From assembly GCF_012843265.1 (NCBI RefSeq), contig NZ_JABAIT010000009.1, forward strand, positions 88,188-152,187: DNA of 64,000 bases, given 5' to 3'. Position numbers and translations under genes: made by a program. Position 1 is the first letter of the stretch. Each line of letters starts with the position of its first letter. Positions 9,008 through 17,652 of the stretch are shown piece after piece. The DNA comes from Bacillus sp. DNRA2. GTDB lineage: Bacteria > Bacillota > Bacilli > Bacillales > Cytobacillaceae. The notes beneath the pieces are model-generated. The model did no database searches. It was not told the origin of the DNA and worked only from the letters and a program-made list of their open reading frames with translations.

Positions 9008-9667
9008 TTGGAAAAATCGGAAAATCAAAAGCTGCAATTTTATATAGAGGAACTTATTCCCTCGCGGAACGAATTGCTGACTGAGATGGAGTTGTACGCA
9101 AAAGAAAACGGCGTTCCAATTATGGAAATAATCGGGATTGAAGCGATGCTTCAGCTCCTGCGAATTCATAATCCAAATACCATTTTGGAGGTTGGTACAG
9201 CAATTGGCTATTCGGCGCTTAGAATGGCTTTTGCATTACCTCAAGCCAAAATCGTGACAATCGAGCGGGATGAAGAACGTCTTCAAAAAGCAGTAGACTA
9301 TATTGATAGAGCTGAAAAACAGGCTCAAATCATGATCATCAACGGTGATGCGCTTCTTGTAGAGGATCAAATTAAGCAACATGGACCATTTGATGCGATT
9401 TTTATTGATGCAGCGAAAGGGCAATATCAACGCTTTTTCAGCCTATATTCACAGTACTTAAACGATGGTGGATTAATTATTACAGATAATGTCCTGTTTA
9501 AAGGGATGGTTTCTGAGGCAAACATTGATAATAAGCGCTTGCGCTCATTAGTAAAAAAGATAAAAGAGTATAACAGCTGGTTGATGCAACACCCTGATTA
9601 TCATACTGTTATTATTCCCGTTGGCGACGGGATTGCGATTAGTAAAAAAAGAGGTGAACAAGAATGA
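9008..9667 (+). CDS. trmR: tRNA 5-hydroxyuridine methyltransferase (YrrM/TrmR)
   Basis: A 219-residue class I SAM-dependent O-methyltransferase of the COMT/CCoAMT type. EVGTAIGYSALRMA (about residues 61-74) is the SAM-binding glycine loop, FDAIFIDAAKGQY is motif IV with the metal-binding aspartates, and TDNVLFKGMV follows. In B. subtilis YrrM methylates 5-hydroxyuridine at the tRNA wobble position to give 5-methoxyuridine. The start is TTG at 9008 after GAGGTGA. The stop overlaps the ATG of the next gene (ATGA), linking it to the hydroxylation genes. Confidence 0.9.
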   Translation: MEKSENQKLQFYIEELIPSRNELLTEMELYAKENGVPIMEIIGIEAMLQLLRIHNPNTILEVGTAIGYSALRMAFALPQAKIVTIERDEERLQKAVDYIDRAEKQAQIMIINGDALLVEDQIKQHGPFDAIFIDAAKGQYQRFFSLYSQYLNDGGLIITDNVLFKGMVSEANIDNKRLRSLVKKIKEYNSWLMQHPDYHTVIIPVGDGIAISKKRGEQE

Positions 9668-10593
9668 CGAAACCAGAATTATTAGTGACACCAACTTCAC
9701 TACAGGATATTGCACCACTTTCTCTTGCAGGTGCCGATGCATTTATGCTGGGTGAACAGCGTTATGGATTACGCCTAGCGGGCGAATTTGACCGTGAAAT
9801 GGTAAAACAAGCAATCGAGATTGCTCATCATCATGGGAAAAAAGTATATGTAGCAATGAACGCCATTTTCCATAATGAAAAAATTGATGAGTTAGCTGAG
9901 TATATTACTTTTTTACAATCTGTTAATGCAGATGCAATCGTGTTTGGTGACCCAGCCGTATTAATGGTTGCGAAAGAAACAGCACCGAATATGAAGCTAC
10001 ATTGGAGCACCGAAACAACAGGTACTAATTGGTATCATTGCAACTATTGGGGCCGTAAAGGCGCAAAACGTGCTGTCCTTGCACGAGAAATTAGCATGGA
10101 TGCTGTCATTGAAACGAAAGAGCATGCCGAAGTGGAAATTGAAGTTCATATTCATGGAATGATGTGCATGTTCCAATCGAAACGGAGCTTGCTCGGTCAT
10201 TATTTTGAATATCAAGGGAAACCGTTGGAAGTCCAAAAAAACAAATATGAAAAAAATAAGTTCATACACGACAAAGAACGTGGTAATAAATATCCTATTT
10301 TCGAAGATGAGAATGGAACTCACATCATGAGTCCAAACGATGTTTGTATGATTGATGAGCTCCAGGATATGGTTGAAGCCGGCGTGGATTCCTTTAAAAT
10401 CGATGGAATTCTGAAAAGCCTAGACTATCTGATTGAGGTAACAAAGCTTTACCGCAAAGCGATTGATGTATGTGTGGAAGACCCTGATGCATATGAAGAT
10501 ATGAAAACAGATTTACTTGAAGAGATTCAACAGGTTCAGCCTGCCAATCGTGCACTTGATACAGGCTTCTTCTTCAAGGAAACAGTTTATTAA
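9664..10593 (+). CDS. yrrN: U32 family protein YrrN (TrhP1), tRNA hydroxylation
   Basis: A 309-residue U32 'peptidase-like' protein. Members of this family (E. coli TrhP/YegQ; B. subtilis YrrN and YrrO) are needed for 5-hydroxyuridine formation at tRNA position 34, using prephenate-dependent chemistry. VYVAMNAIFHNEKIDEL and FKIDGILKSLDYL are family signatures. HGMMCMFQSKRSLLGHYF replaces the four-cysteine cluster found in the partner protein, so this paralogue appears to lack that cluster. The gene overlaps trmR by four bases, and yrrO follows directly. Confidence 0.88.
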   Translation: MTKPELLVTPTSLQDIAPLSLAGADAFMLGEQRYGLRLAGEFDREMVKQAIEIAHHHGKKVYVAMNAIFHNEKIDELAEYITFLQSVNADAIVFGDPAVLMVAKETAPNMKLHWSTETTGTNWYHCNYWGRKGAKRAVLAREISMDAVIETKEHAEVEIEVHIHGMMCMFQSKRSLLGHYFEYQGKPLEVQKNKYEKNKFIHDKERGNKYPIFEDENGTHIMSPNDVCMIDELQDMVEAGVDSFKIDGILKSLDYLIEVTKLYRKAIDVCVEDPDAYEDMKTDLLEEIQQVQPANRALDTGFFFKETVY

Positions 10594-10610
10594 TGAAGGA
10601 GGCAAAAGGA

Positions 10611-11882
10611 ATGACTTCAGATGTTAAAAGCAAAATATCCGAGATGATTGATGGAAAACGCGTCATTGTGAAAAAACCAGAACTCCTTGCGCCTGCTGGT
10701 AATCTTGAAAAATTAAAGATTGCTGTTCGCTACGGGGCAGATGCAGTATTCATTGGCGGTCAGGAATATGGACTGCGTTCAAATGCCGATAATTTTACTT
10801 TTGCTGAAATGAAAGAAGGAGTAGAATTCGCAAAAAATTATGGGGCAAAAATTTATGTTACGACAAATATTTTTGCTCATAACGAAAATATTGAGGGGTT
10901 AGAAGATTATATTTTGGGGTTAAAAGAAGCGGGGATTCACGGAATTATTGTTGCTGACCCGTTAATTATCGAAACCTGCCGTCGTCTTGCCCCAGAGATT
11001 GAAGTCCATTTAAGTACTCAGCAGTCATTGTCCAACTGGAAGGCAATTCAATTTTGGAAAGAGGAAGGCCTTGAACGAGTTGTATTAGCTCGTGAAACAA
11101 GCGCTGAAGAAATTAAGGAGATGAAGGAGAAGGTGGATATTGAAATTGAAACCTTCATTCATGGTGCCATGTGTATCGCCTACTCCGGACGTTGTACGTT
11201 AAGTAACCATATGACAGCGCGGGATTCTAACCGTGGTGGCTGTTGCCAGTCATGCCGTTGGGATTATGATTTATATGAGCAAAATGGTGAATCAGAAACG
11301 TCATTGTTTGCAGAAAATGATGCTCCGTTTGCGATGAGCCCTAAAGATCTTAATTTAATTCAATCGATTCCAAAAATGATAGAATTAGGTATCGATAGCT
11401 TAAAAATTGAAGGTCGGATGAAGTCAATCCACTACATCGCTACAGTTGTTAGTGTCTATCGTAAGGTTATCGATACTTATTGTGCTGATCCTGAACATTT
11501 TGAAATTAAACAGGAATGGCTAGATGAATTAGATAAATGTGCAAATCGTGATACGGCTTCTGCATTTTTTGAAGGAGTTCCAGGGTATAAAGAGCAAATG
11601 TTTGGAAACCATAGCAAGAAGACGACTTACGAATTTGCCGGTTTAGTATTGGATTATAATCCTGAGACACTAATGGTGACGCTGCAGCAACGGAACCATT
11701 TTAGACCAGGAGATGAAGTAGAATTTTTTGGTCCAGAAATCGATAACTTTACGTTTGTTATTGATAAGGTTTGGGATGAGGATGGAAATGAGCTAGATGC
11801 TGCTCGTCACCCACTCCAAATTGTAAAATTTAAAATGGACCGACCTGTGTTCCCTAACAACATGATGCGAAAGGAGAACTAA
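10611..11882 (+). CDS. yrrO: U32 family protein YrrO (TrhP2), tRNA hydroxylation
   Basis: A 423-residue U32 family protein paired with Yrr[21 protein letters not shown] opens the TIM-barrel domain. The cysteine cluster C-x6-C plus [11 protein letters not shown] at about residues 190-220 fits the iron-sulfur site described for TrhP. A C-terminal beta-domain follows after residue 330. The ATG at 10611 is chosen because AAGGAGG lies eight bases before it; an ATG overlapping the yrrN stop at 10593 lacks a site. It is the last gene of the tRNA-modification set before udk. Confidence 0.9.
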   Translation: MTSDVKSKISEMIDGKRVIVKKPELLAPAGNLEKLKIAVRYGADAVFIGGQEYGLRSNADNFTFAEMKEGVEFAKNYGAKIYVTTNIFAHNENIEGLEDYILGLKEAGIHGIIVADPLIIETCRRLAPEIEVHLSTQQSLSNWKAIQFWKEEGLERVVLARETSAEEIKEMKEKVDIEIETFIHGAMCIAYSGRCTLSNHMTARDSNRGGCCQSCRWDYDLYEQNGESETSLFAENDAPFAMSPKDLNLIQSIPKMIELGIDSLKIEGRMKSIHYIATVVSVYRKVIDTYCADPEHFEIKQEWLDELDKCANRDTASAFFEGVPGYKEQMFGNHSKKTTYEFAGLVLDYNPETLMVTLQQRNHFRPGDEVEFFGPEIDNFTFVIDKVWDEDGNELDAARHPLQIVKFKMDRPVFPNNMMRKEN

Positions 11883-11886
11883 CCTA

Positions 11887-12522
11887 ATGGCTCCGAAACC
11901 TGTTGTTATAGGTGTCGCCGGTGGTTCCGGATCAGGTAAGACAAGCGTTACAAAAGCAATTTATCGCAAATTCACAGGACATTCGATATTGATTCTTGAA
12001 CAGGATTATTATTATAAAGATCAAAGCCATTTGCCGTTTGAGCAGCGTTTAAAAACGAATTATGATCATCCATTGGCATTTGATAATGATTTATTGATTG
12101 ACCATATTCAACGTCTCTTGCAGTACCAACCCATTAATAAACCTGTATATGATTATTCGATTCACACTCGCTCTGATGAAGTCATAAAAGTAGAGCCGAA
12201 GGATGTTATTATTTTAGAAGGAATATTAGTCCTTGAAGATGAGCGTCTTCGTGATTTAATGGATATCAAATTATTTGTTGATACGGATGCGGATTTAAGA
12301 ATTATTCGCAGACTACGGAGGGATATTAAGGACAGAGGTCGGACAATGGATTCAGTTATTGATCAATATGTGAACGTTGTTAGACCGATGCATAATCAAT
12401 TTATTGAGCCAACGAAGCGGTATGCTGATATTATCATTCCGGAAGGCGGACATAATCACGTTGCTATTGATTTGATGGTCACAAAAATACAAACAATTCT
12501 TGAACAAAAATCATTTTTATGA
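11887..12522 (+). CDS. udk: Uridine kinase
   Basis: A 211-residue nucleoside kinase that phosphorylates uridine and cytidine for pyrimidine salvage. The P-loop [11 protein letters not shown] is at residues 9-19. [12 protein letters not shown] and NYDHPLAFD form the nucleoside site, and [12 protein letters not shown] holds the Walker B-like segment. [13 protein letters not shown] is the lid. Length and motifs match the family. It follows yrrO by four bases with AAAGGAGA as ribosome binding site, and a hairpin terminator follows. Confidence 0.97.
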   Translation: MAPKPVVIGVAGGSGSGKTSVTKAIYRKFTGHSILILEQDYYYKDQSHLPFEQRLKTNYDHPLAFDNDLLIDHIQRLLQYQPINKPVYDYSIHTRSDEVIKVEPKDVIILEGILVLEDERLRDLMDIKLFVDTDADLRIIRRLRRDIKDRGRTMDSVIDQYVNVVRPMHNQFIEPTKRYADIIIPEGGHNHVAIDLMVTKIQTILEQKSFL

Positions 12523-12567
12523 AACAATAGCATAGATAATAAAAAAGTATAAAATTAGGCGCGCCCT

Positions 12568-12600
12568 ACATAGGACGCGCTCCTATGTATTTATTTGATT
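12568..12600 (+). terminator. Terminator after udk
   Basis: The perfect stem ACATAGGA/TCCTATGT, with a 5-base CGCGC loop, is followed by a T-rich tail (ATTTATTTGATTCT). The tail is not a pure T run, so efficiency is uncertain. Confidence 0.6.
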
Positions 12601-12611
12601 CTACATACTAT

Positions 12612-12620
12612 TTATCCACA
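12612..12620 (+). promoter_or_regulatory. Single perfect DnaA box upstream of greA
   Basis: TTATCCACA matches the DnaA-box consensus exactly, 43 bases before the greA start. Only one box is seen here, so function is doubtful. Confidence 0.35.
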
Positions 12621-12662
12621 ATTTCATTGGGGGATTGTGACGACTAGAAGGAGTGAATGTCT

Positions 12663-13139
12663 TTGGCTACAGAAAAAGTATTCCCGATGACACAGGCTGG
12701 GAAAGAAAAATTAGAACATGAATTAGAACAATTAAAAACCGTTAAACGTAAAGAAGTCGTTGAACGGATTAAAATTGCCAGAAGCTTTGGTGACCTATCT
12801 GAGAACTCAGAGTATGATTCTGCAAAAGAAGAGCAAGCATTTGTTGAAGGTCGGATTACGACTCTTGAAAATATGATCCGTAACGCGAAAATTATTGGTG
12901 AAGACGAAATGCGAAGTGATGAGGTTGCTTTAGGGCGCTCAGTAACATTCGTTGAATTACCAGATGGTGATGAAGAAACTTATGCGATCGTTGGTAGTGC
13001 GGAAGCTGATCCGTTTGAAGGTAAAATTTCAAACGACTCACCAATTGCTAGAAGTTTAATGGGTAAAAAGGTTGGCGACGAAGTATCCGTTCAAACTCCT
13101 GGTGGAGAAATGAGCGTCAGAATCGTTTCAATTAAATAG
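12663..13139 (+). CDS. greA: Transcript cleavage factor GreA
   Basis: A 158-residue factor that enters the RNA polymerase secondary channel and stimulates cleavage of backtracked RNA. The N-terminal antiparallel coiled coil contains [20 protein letters not shown] (about residues 42-61), with the conserved D and E at the tip. The C-terminal FKBP-like domain ends in VRIVSIK. The TTG at 12663 gives the usual [10 protein letters not shown] start, nine bases after AGGAG; the ATG six bases upstream is too close to that site. A terminator directly follows. Confidence 0.96.
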   Translation: MATEKVFPMTQAGKEKLEHELEQLKTVKRKEVVERIKIARSFGDLSENSEYDSAKEEQAFVEGRITTLENMIRNAKIIGEDEMRSDEVALGRSVTFVELPDGDEETYAIVGSAEADPFEGKISNDSPIARSLMGKKVGDEVSVQTPGGEMSVRIVSIK

Positions 13140-13159
13140 TTATAATTGTTTGAAAAAGC

Positions 13160-13194
13160 AACACCTCGTCAACACTTATGACGAGGTGTTTTTT
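13160..13194 (+). terminator. greA terminator that also holds the pbpI ribosome binding site
   Basis: An 11-bp perfect stem AACACCTCGTC/GACGAGGTGTT with a 9-base loop runs into TTTT. The 3' arm includes GAGGTG (13183-13188), six bases before the ATG of the next gene. The same bases therefore serve as terminator stem and as Shine-Dalgarno sequence. Confidence 0.85.
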
Positions 13195-14964
13195 ATGTTG
13201 AAAAAGAAACGAATATTGGTCTGGGGTATTTCCAGCTTTATATGTGTTGTATTGTTAATGGGCAGATTAGTGCAAATTCAATTAGTTGATACGAAAAGCT
13301 TCTCCAAACATCAAGTTAATATTTTGGAAGCGAGTGTTAAGCAGCGTTCACAAGAGGTGGTATTAGATAGCGGTAGGGGAAATTTCCTCGACCGTACGGG
13401 TAAGCCATTAATCTATGATCAACTATCGGTATTAATCTTGTTTCCTTTCCTAAATAAGATCGATTGGGACGCTGAAAAGGTCGCGAAGATTATTGGCGTA
13501 AATAAGCAAGACCTTTTGAAAACAATCAGCAATTCTGATAAGCCGTTTGCTTTTGGAGATCCCAACCCGCTCCGATTAACTCATTCTCAAATGAAGAAAA
13601 TAAATGATCTGAAAATTCCTGGTGTATTTGCGGTAGAACGGAAATATTTGTTGGCAAAAACACCTGCCGAACAGCTAATTGGCATAACCAAACAAAATAA
13701 TCAAGAGCTTGCGAAGCGTTACCCTGATAAGGAGTACCCGGGGAAAACCTTAATTGGAATTTCAGGCCTTGAAAAGAGCTTTGATGAGTTTCTAATAGCT
13801 GAAGGGGAGTCAAAGCTTGTTTACCATGTTGATGGTGATGGTGCTCCGTTATTCGGGGTAGATGTAAAATACGTAGACGCGGCAAATTCATATTATCCTG
13901 TCAACATAAAAACGACAATTGATAAAAAATTGCAAACGGTAGCCGAAAACCTTGTTGATACTCAGGGTATAAAAAAAGGGGGTCTTGTTCTCCTTGATGT
14001 GAAAACGAATAATGTGTTGGCGATGGTTTCACGCCCGAGCATAAATCCTAAGGATCCGTATGCTGGAGGTGGAATTGAAAACCTGATGGTTAAACAGCAA
14101 ATCATGGGATCCGTTTTCAAGACTGTCATCGCAGCAGCAGCAATTGATTATAATTTGAACACACCGACTCGGAACTTTAATTGTAGCCGAAAGATTAATG
14201 GGGAACCGGATTTAAAGTATAATCACGGCATGCTCAATTTTACAGATAGCTTTGCCCGTAGTTGTAATGCAACCTTTGGTCAAATTGCTAATGAATTAAA
14301 GGACATAGATCCTAATATTATTGAAGCTTACGCAGCAAAACTTGGAATTGTTGGACAGGTTGGTTGGCAAGGCTCTGTATTTCATCTTAATCAATTTGCG
14401 CAACTGCCAGATGAAGAAAAGGGACGCGTATTTCTTAGTGAAGATGCAAAAAAAGATAAAAATTTTGTTGCAATGACAGGGATTGGGCAGCATGAGGTTA
14501 GAGCAACCCCGCTAGCAGTAGCCAATATGATGGCGACGATTGCCAGAGGTGGAAAAAAGGAAATGGTGCGGGTCGCCTCCAAAATTGAATACCAAAATGG
14601 AACAACGATGTTTGATTTCTCCGAATCAGGAGTAAAGGGAGAAACGATTGCACCGTATACAGCAATGAAGTTGCAAGAGCTACTACGTGAAGTTGTGACA
14701 AACGATCATGGAACCGGGCGCTGGTTTAAGGATCTTCCATATGCAGTCGCAGGAAAATCAGGGACAGCAGAAACTGGAAAATATGAAAACGAAAAGCAAC
14801 TTCATAATAAATGGTTCGCTGGCTATTTTCCATATGATAATCCGAAATATGCGTTAGTAGCAGTGAATTTGGACGTTCCTGAAGATCAAGGTGGAGTCAA
14901 TCAGCTTTTTGCTGATATGGTATCAGAGCTATACAAAATCGATACACCGCAAAATGAACAGTAA
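13195..14964 (+). CDS. pbpI: Class B penicillin-binding protein (PBP4b/PbpI-like)
   Basis: A 589-residue membrane-anchored transpeptidase that cross-links peptidoglycan. One N-terminal membrane helix (about residues 7-25) precedes a dimerisation/pedestal domain and the transpeptidase domain. Active-site motifs are S306-V-F-K309, S356-C-N358 and K521-S-G523. The position after greA and before yrrS matches B. subtilis yrrR (pbpI), which is transcribed in the mother cell. The ATG at 13195 is used because GAGGTG lies six bases before it; the alternative TTG at 13150 lacks a site. That site lies inside the greA terminator stem. Confidence 0.92.
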   Translation: MLKKKRILVWGISSFICVVLLMGRLVQIQLVDTKSFSKHQVNILEASVKQRSQEVVLDSGRGNFLDRTGKPLIYDQLSVLILFPFLNKIDWDAEKVAKIIGVNKQDLLKTISNSDKPFAFGDPNPLRLTHSQMKKINDLKIPGVFAVERKYLLAKTPAEQLIGITKQNNQELAKRYPDKEYPGKTLIGISGLEKSFDEFLIAEGESKLVYHVDGDGAPLFGVDVKYVDAANSYYPVNIKTTIDKKLQTVAENLVDTQGIKKGGLVLLDVKTNNVLAMVSRPSINPKDPYAGGGIENLMVKQQIMGSVFKTVIAAAAIDYNLNTPTRNFNCSRKINGEPDLKYNHGMLNFTDSFARSCNATFGQIANELKDIDPNIIEAYAAKLGIVGQVGWQGSVFHLNQFAQLPDEEKGRVFLSEDAKKDKNFVAMTGIGQHEVRATPLAVANMMATIARGGKKEMVRVASKIEYQNGTTMFDFSESGVKGETIAPYTAMKLQELLREVVTNDHGTGRWFKDLPYAVAGKSGTAETGKYENEKQLHNKWFAGYFPYDNPKYALVAVNLDVPEDQGGVNQLFADMVSELYKIDTPQNEQ

Positions 14965-15033
14965 TAAACTCCTTCAAGTTTTGCTAAAGGCATGATAAAA
15001 TATATAGCGAACTTGTCAAAGGAGGCTTATCTT

Positions 15034-15702
15034 TTGAAAAGCAATTTTAATCAATCACGAGATGGTATTCGTTCTGAAATGCGTTCTAAACGTAGAAAGA
15101 CGAATATGATCTTAAATGGCTTAATTGTCCTCGTGCTGCTATTAATCATTATTGTTTCAGTATCGATTTTTTCTAAAGACGATGAAGCAAAAAAACAACA
15201 GGATTCACAAGCGATTGAAACGAAGACTACTAATGATGTAGCTGGTAAGCAAGCCAATCAAACTCAGAATTCAACAAGTCAAGACAAAAAGACAAAGACA
15301 ACAACAAAGAACAACACCAAAAATAATGAAGTCGCCGATGACAATAATGACAAGGAGGACAACACCGCAATTGAAACTGAAGGCGGTGGTGACAATGTGC
15401 AAAAGACAATCATTAATCCAAAATGGGAAGCGGTTGGCACATCACAAACAGGTCCAAATTCGTCACAATCGGTGGATTGGGATGAGCGTGTCAAAGCGCT
15501 TGCCTATGCAATCGGTGCCGATCAAAGTAATATGACCGTTTGGTATTTAAGCTTTGATGGCGGTTCAGACAAGTCGATTGGAACTGTAACAGAAAAGGGA
15601 AAACCCGAGGCCTACCGTGTGTACCTTGAATGGCAGAATGGCGATGGTTGGAAGCCAGTAAAGGTTGAGGAATTAATTGAAAATGACAAAGTTCAACAAT
15701 AA
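15034..15702 (+). CDS. yrrS: YrrS family membrane protein (DUF1510)
   Basis: A 222-residue protein with a basic N-terminus, one membrane helix at about residues 24-44, a long low-complexity linker rich in Thr, Asn, Lys and Asp (about residues 50-120), and a C-terminal DUF1510 domain with WEAVGTSQ and VYLEWQNGDGWKPVKVEEL. The TTG at 15034 is chosen because AAAGGAGG lies eight bases upstream. It follows pbpI by about 70 bases, as in B. subtilis, suggesting a cell-wall-linked role; the function is otherwise unknown. Confidence 0.88.
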   Translation: MKSNFNQSRDGIRSEMRSKRRKTNMILNGLIVLVLLLIIIVSVSIFSKDDEAKKQQDSQAIETKTTNDVAGKQANQTQNSTSQDKKTKTTTKNNTKNNEVADDNNDKEDNTAIETEGGGDNVQKTIINPKWEAVGTSQTGPNSSQSVDWDERVKALAYAIGADQSNMTVWYLSFDGGSDKSIGTVTEKGKPEAYRVYLEWQNGDGWKPVKVEELIENDKVQQ

Positions 15703-15715
15703 TTAATGTAATCGT

Positions 15716-15752
15716 GGCTGCTTCTATTTCAGAAGGAGCCCTTTTTGTTTTA
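15716..15752 (+). terminator. Terminator after yrrS
   Basis: GGCTGCTTCT pairs with AGAAGGAGCC through a five-base loop, followed by CTTTTTGTTTT. Confidence 0.8.
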
Positions 15753-15774
15753 TACTACATAAGTACGCTAAAAT
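15745..15774 (+). promoter_or_regulatory. Likely sigma-A promoter of mtnN
   Basis: TTGTTT and TAAAAT are separated by 18 bases. The -35 overlaps the T run of the yrrS terminator. The mtnN start is 50 bases downstream. Confidence 0.45.
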
Positions 15775-15823
15775 GGTAGTTGCGGCTAACAAAGATACAT
15801 AACTTACGAAAAGAGGTAAAAGC

Positions 15824-16525
15824 ATGAAGGTTGCCATCATCGGAGCAATGGAAGAAGAAGTAAGCTTACTTAGAAAAAATATTGAAAATCAGCAGGTTGA
15901 AACAATAGCACACTGTGAATTTACAACAGGAATCATGGATGGGGTCGAAGTCATCTTGCTTCGCTCAGGAATTGGGAAAGTTAACGCAGCCATGTCAACA
16001 ACGATCCTTTTGCAAAAATTTGCTCCAGATTACATAATTAATACAGGGTCAGCCGGTGGATTTGATCCGAACTTGAATGTTGGTGATGTTGTTATTTCAT
16101 CTGAAGCTCGTCATCATGACGTCGACGTCACTGTATTTGGCTATGAGTACGGTCAAGTTCCTCGCTTACCGGCTGCTTTTACGGCTACTGACAAGCTTGT
16201 AGTGATTGCAGAGCAAAGCGCTAAGGAAATCGAGGGAATTCAAGTGGTTACGGGAGTGATTGCGACGGGAGATACCTTTATGAATGATCCTGAGCGGGTA
16301 GAATTTGTACGCTCTAAATTTTCCAATCTCCAAGCCGTAGAAATGGAAGCGGCAGCAATTGCACAGGTTGCTCATCAGTTCGATGTACCATTCGTGATTA
16401 TCCGCTCTTTGTCTGACATTGCTGGAAAAGAGTCCAATGTCTCATTTGAACAATATTTGGATAAAGCAGCAGTCAATTCTGCAACACTCGTTATGAAAAT
16501 CGTGACTGGATTAAAAAATAGCTAA
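15824..16525 (+). CDS. mtnN: 5'-methylthioadenosine/S-adenosylhomocysteine nucleosidase
   Basis: A 233-residue enzyme that splits the N-glycosidic bond of MTA and SAH to release adenine, feeding methionine salvage and the activated methyl cycle. [13 protein letters not shown] opens the fold, with E12 as likely general base. [18 protein letters not shown] lies in the ribose/adenine site, [13 protein letters not shown] binds the ribose, and SLSDIAG carries the catalytic aspartate. The gene stands alone here with its own promoter and terminator; in B. subtilis mtn is in an operon with yrrT and the mcc genes, which are absent. Confidence 0.96.
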   Translation: MKVAIIGAMEEEVSLLRKNIENQQVETIAHCEFTTGIMDGVEVILLRSGIGKVNAAMSTTILLQKFAPDYIINTGSAGGFDPNLNVGDVVISSEARHHDVDVTVFGYEYGQVPRLPAAFTATDKLVVIAEQSAKEIEGIQVVTGVIATGDTFMNDPERVEFVRSKFSNLQAVEMEAAAIAQVAHQFDVPFVIIRSLSDIAGKESNVSFEQYLDKAAVNSATLVMKIVTGLKNS

Positions 16526-16533
16526 ACTACTGA

Positions 16534-16567
16534 CCAGGGTTCTATACGGAGCCTTGGTTTTTTTATA
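16534..16567 (+). terminator. Terminator after mtnN
   Basis: CCAGGGTTC pairs with GAGCCTTGG (two G-T wobbles), followed by seven T. Confidence 0.85.
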
Positions 16568-16585
16568 GCAAAATCATGAGAGGTT

Positions 16586-16835
16586 ATTGGTGACAGACTA
16601 CCTGTGTGGAGGCCCAAATTGTCACCAATCCCCCGTATTGGTGACAGATTCTCTTTGTGGGAGGCCCAAATTGTTACCAATCCCCCTTATTGGTGACAGA
16701 TTCTCTTTGTGAGAGGCCCAAATTGTCACCAATCCCCCTCATTGTGACAGATTCTCTTTGTAGGAGGCCCAAATTGTCACCAATCCCCCTACTTGGTGAC
16801 AGATTCCCTGTGTGGAGGCCCAAATTGTCACCAAT
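16586..16835. repeat. Tandem repeat array A2 (52-bp unit with 10-bp dyad)
   Basis: Five units start at 16586, 16637, 16689, 16741 and 16792, spaced 51, 52, 52 and 51 bp. Each reads ATTGGTGACA, a middle with GGAGGCCCAAAT, and then TGTCACCAAT, so the ends of every unit are exact or near-exact inverted repeats. C5 runs link units. Units are near identical with single changes. The whole unit is conserved and there are no unique spacers, so this is not CRISPR. It fills the gap between mtnN and sigK. Confidence 0.9.
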
Positions 16836-16944
16836 AGACGGATAAGAGTATGCTTAAACACAAATATTTTCAGTTTATAGGTTACAGTTCAGAGTGTAAT
16901 TTATTTTTGATAAAAAACTACCGGACAGACACAATCTCACCTCT

Positions 16945-16998
16945 TAGCACATAGGAATTAGTTATAGGCTAAGGCCTAATCTCGCGGGGGGTGAATTC
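16945..16998 (+). promoter_or_regulatory. sigK leader: strong ribosome binding site, possible sporulation promoter
   Basis: GGGGGGTGAATTC directly precedes the ATG. Further up, CACATAGGAATTAG resembles the CATA-type -10 of sigma-E/sigma-K promoters, with an AC about 17 bases before. sigK is known to be read by these sigma factors in B. subtilis; the assignment here is by eye. Confidence 0.3.
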
Positions 16999-17412
16999 AT
17001 GTCTGGAATACTGACAGCACTTGGTTACTTACTAAAAGAAATTGTCTTTTTAGTCTCATATGTAAAAAATAATGCATTTCCTCAGCCCTTGTCTGCTGCA
17101 GATGAACGAAAATACTTACGACTCATGGCAGATGGCGATCAGCATGCTCGTAATATGCTGATTGAGCATAATTTGCGACTAGTTGCCCATATAGTGAAAA
17201 AATTTGAAAATACTGGTGAGGATTCCGAGGATTTGATTTCGATAGGTACGATTGGGTTAATAAAAGCGATTGAGAGCTATTCAGAGGGAAAAGGAACGAA
17301 GCTTGCAACCTATGCGGCGCGTTGCATAGAGAATGAAATTGTAAAGTCAATAGTGTTGCGTATCACTTCGAAACAATCATTTCAAAAATATTTCCTCTTA
17401 ACGTCACAATAA
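16999..17412 (+). CDS. sigK: Pro-sigma-K, 5' segment (interrupted by skin-like element)
   Basis: The frame encodes the first half of the late mother-cell sigma factor. The inhibitory, membrane-associating pro-sequence is at residues 1-20 ([15 protein letters not shown]), followed by region 2 with [20 protein letters not shown] and [19 protein letters not shown]. Genuine sigK codons run to E113-I114 (17335-17340); the next 23 residues ([10 protein letters not shown]...) come from the inserted element and end in a stop. The missing part lies at 23841-24227. Joining at GAAATT gives an uninterrupted 240-residue protein, against 241 in B. subtilis. The intact gene should exist only in mother cells after excision. 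Confidence 0.95.
   Translation: MSGILTALGYLLKEIVFLVSYVKNNAFPQPLSAADERKYLRLMADGDQHARNMLIEHNLRLVAHIVKKFENTGEDSEDLISIGTIGLIKAIESYSEGKGTKLATYAARCIENEIVKSIVLRITSKQSFQKYFLLTSQ
17323..17350 (+). other. Left attachment site (attL) in sigK
   Basis: The left half is chromosomal (TGCAT at 17323-17327) and the right half is element DNA (GTCAA at 17346-17350), meeting at GAAATT (17335-17340). The same GAAATT is at the right end. The crossover is probably the GA dinucleotide 17335-17336, where the dyads of both rebuilt parental sites are centred. Confidence 0.8.
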
Positions 17413-17478
17413 CCGTTTTCACACAACACATTTATTTGTGAAGCAACCACGAAATTGAAAACGGGAGGGACGACACCA

Positions 17479-17652
17479 ATGAGTAAAAAAGGTTATATCT
17501 CCGCAAGTAAATTTCATTCCGAATTCATAAGAAGCGACGCAACCGACCGACTAATTGCTAATTGCTATAACGCAATTAAAGAAAAAATTAGAAGGGAACG
17601 ACGGAACAATGATTGCACTATACGCACGGGTATCAACAGAAGAACAAGCTAA
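17479..17652 (+). CDS. 57-residue basic protein overlapping the recombinase gene
   Basis: The frame starts MSKKGYISASKFHSEFIR with a ribosome binding site GGGAGGGACG ten bases or so upstream, and ends 44 bases inside the recombinase gene in another frame. The middle (RLIANCYNAIKEKIRRERR) is a cationic helix; the C-terminal 15 residues are dictated by the overlap. It is the first open frame after attL. I recognise no family. The position just before a serine recombinase makes a directionality factor or a translational coupler possible. Confidence 0.5.
   Translation: MSKKGYISASKFHSEFIRSDATDRLIANCYNAIKEKIRRERRNNDCTIRTGINRRTS

Noticed and set aside
16586..16835. Array A2 (and A1, A3, A4) as CRISPR
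   Set aside because: The entire 51-52-bp unit is conserved, with no unique spacers between repeats, and no cas genes are nearby.
16657..16845. Open frame of 62 codons through array A2
   Set aside because: It is an effect of the repeat; the period is not a multiple of three throughout, there is no ribosome binding site, and the product is only repeat-derived.
17341..17412. sigK 5' part as a frameshifted pseudogene
   Set aside because: The lost sequence resumes in frame at 23841 and a matching recombinase is present, so it is a programmed interruption.
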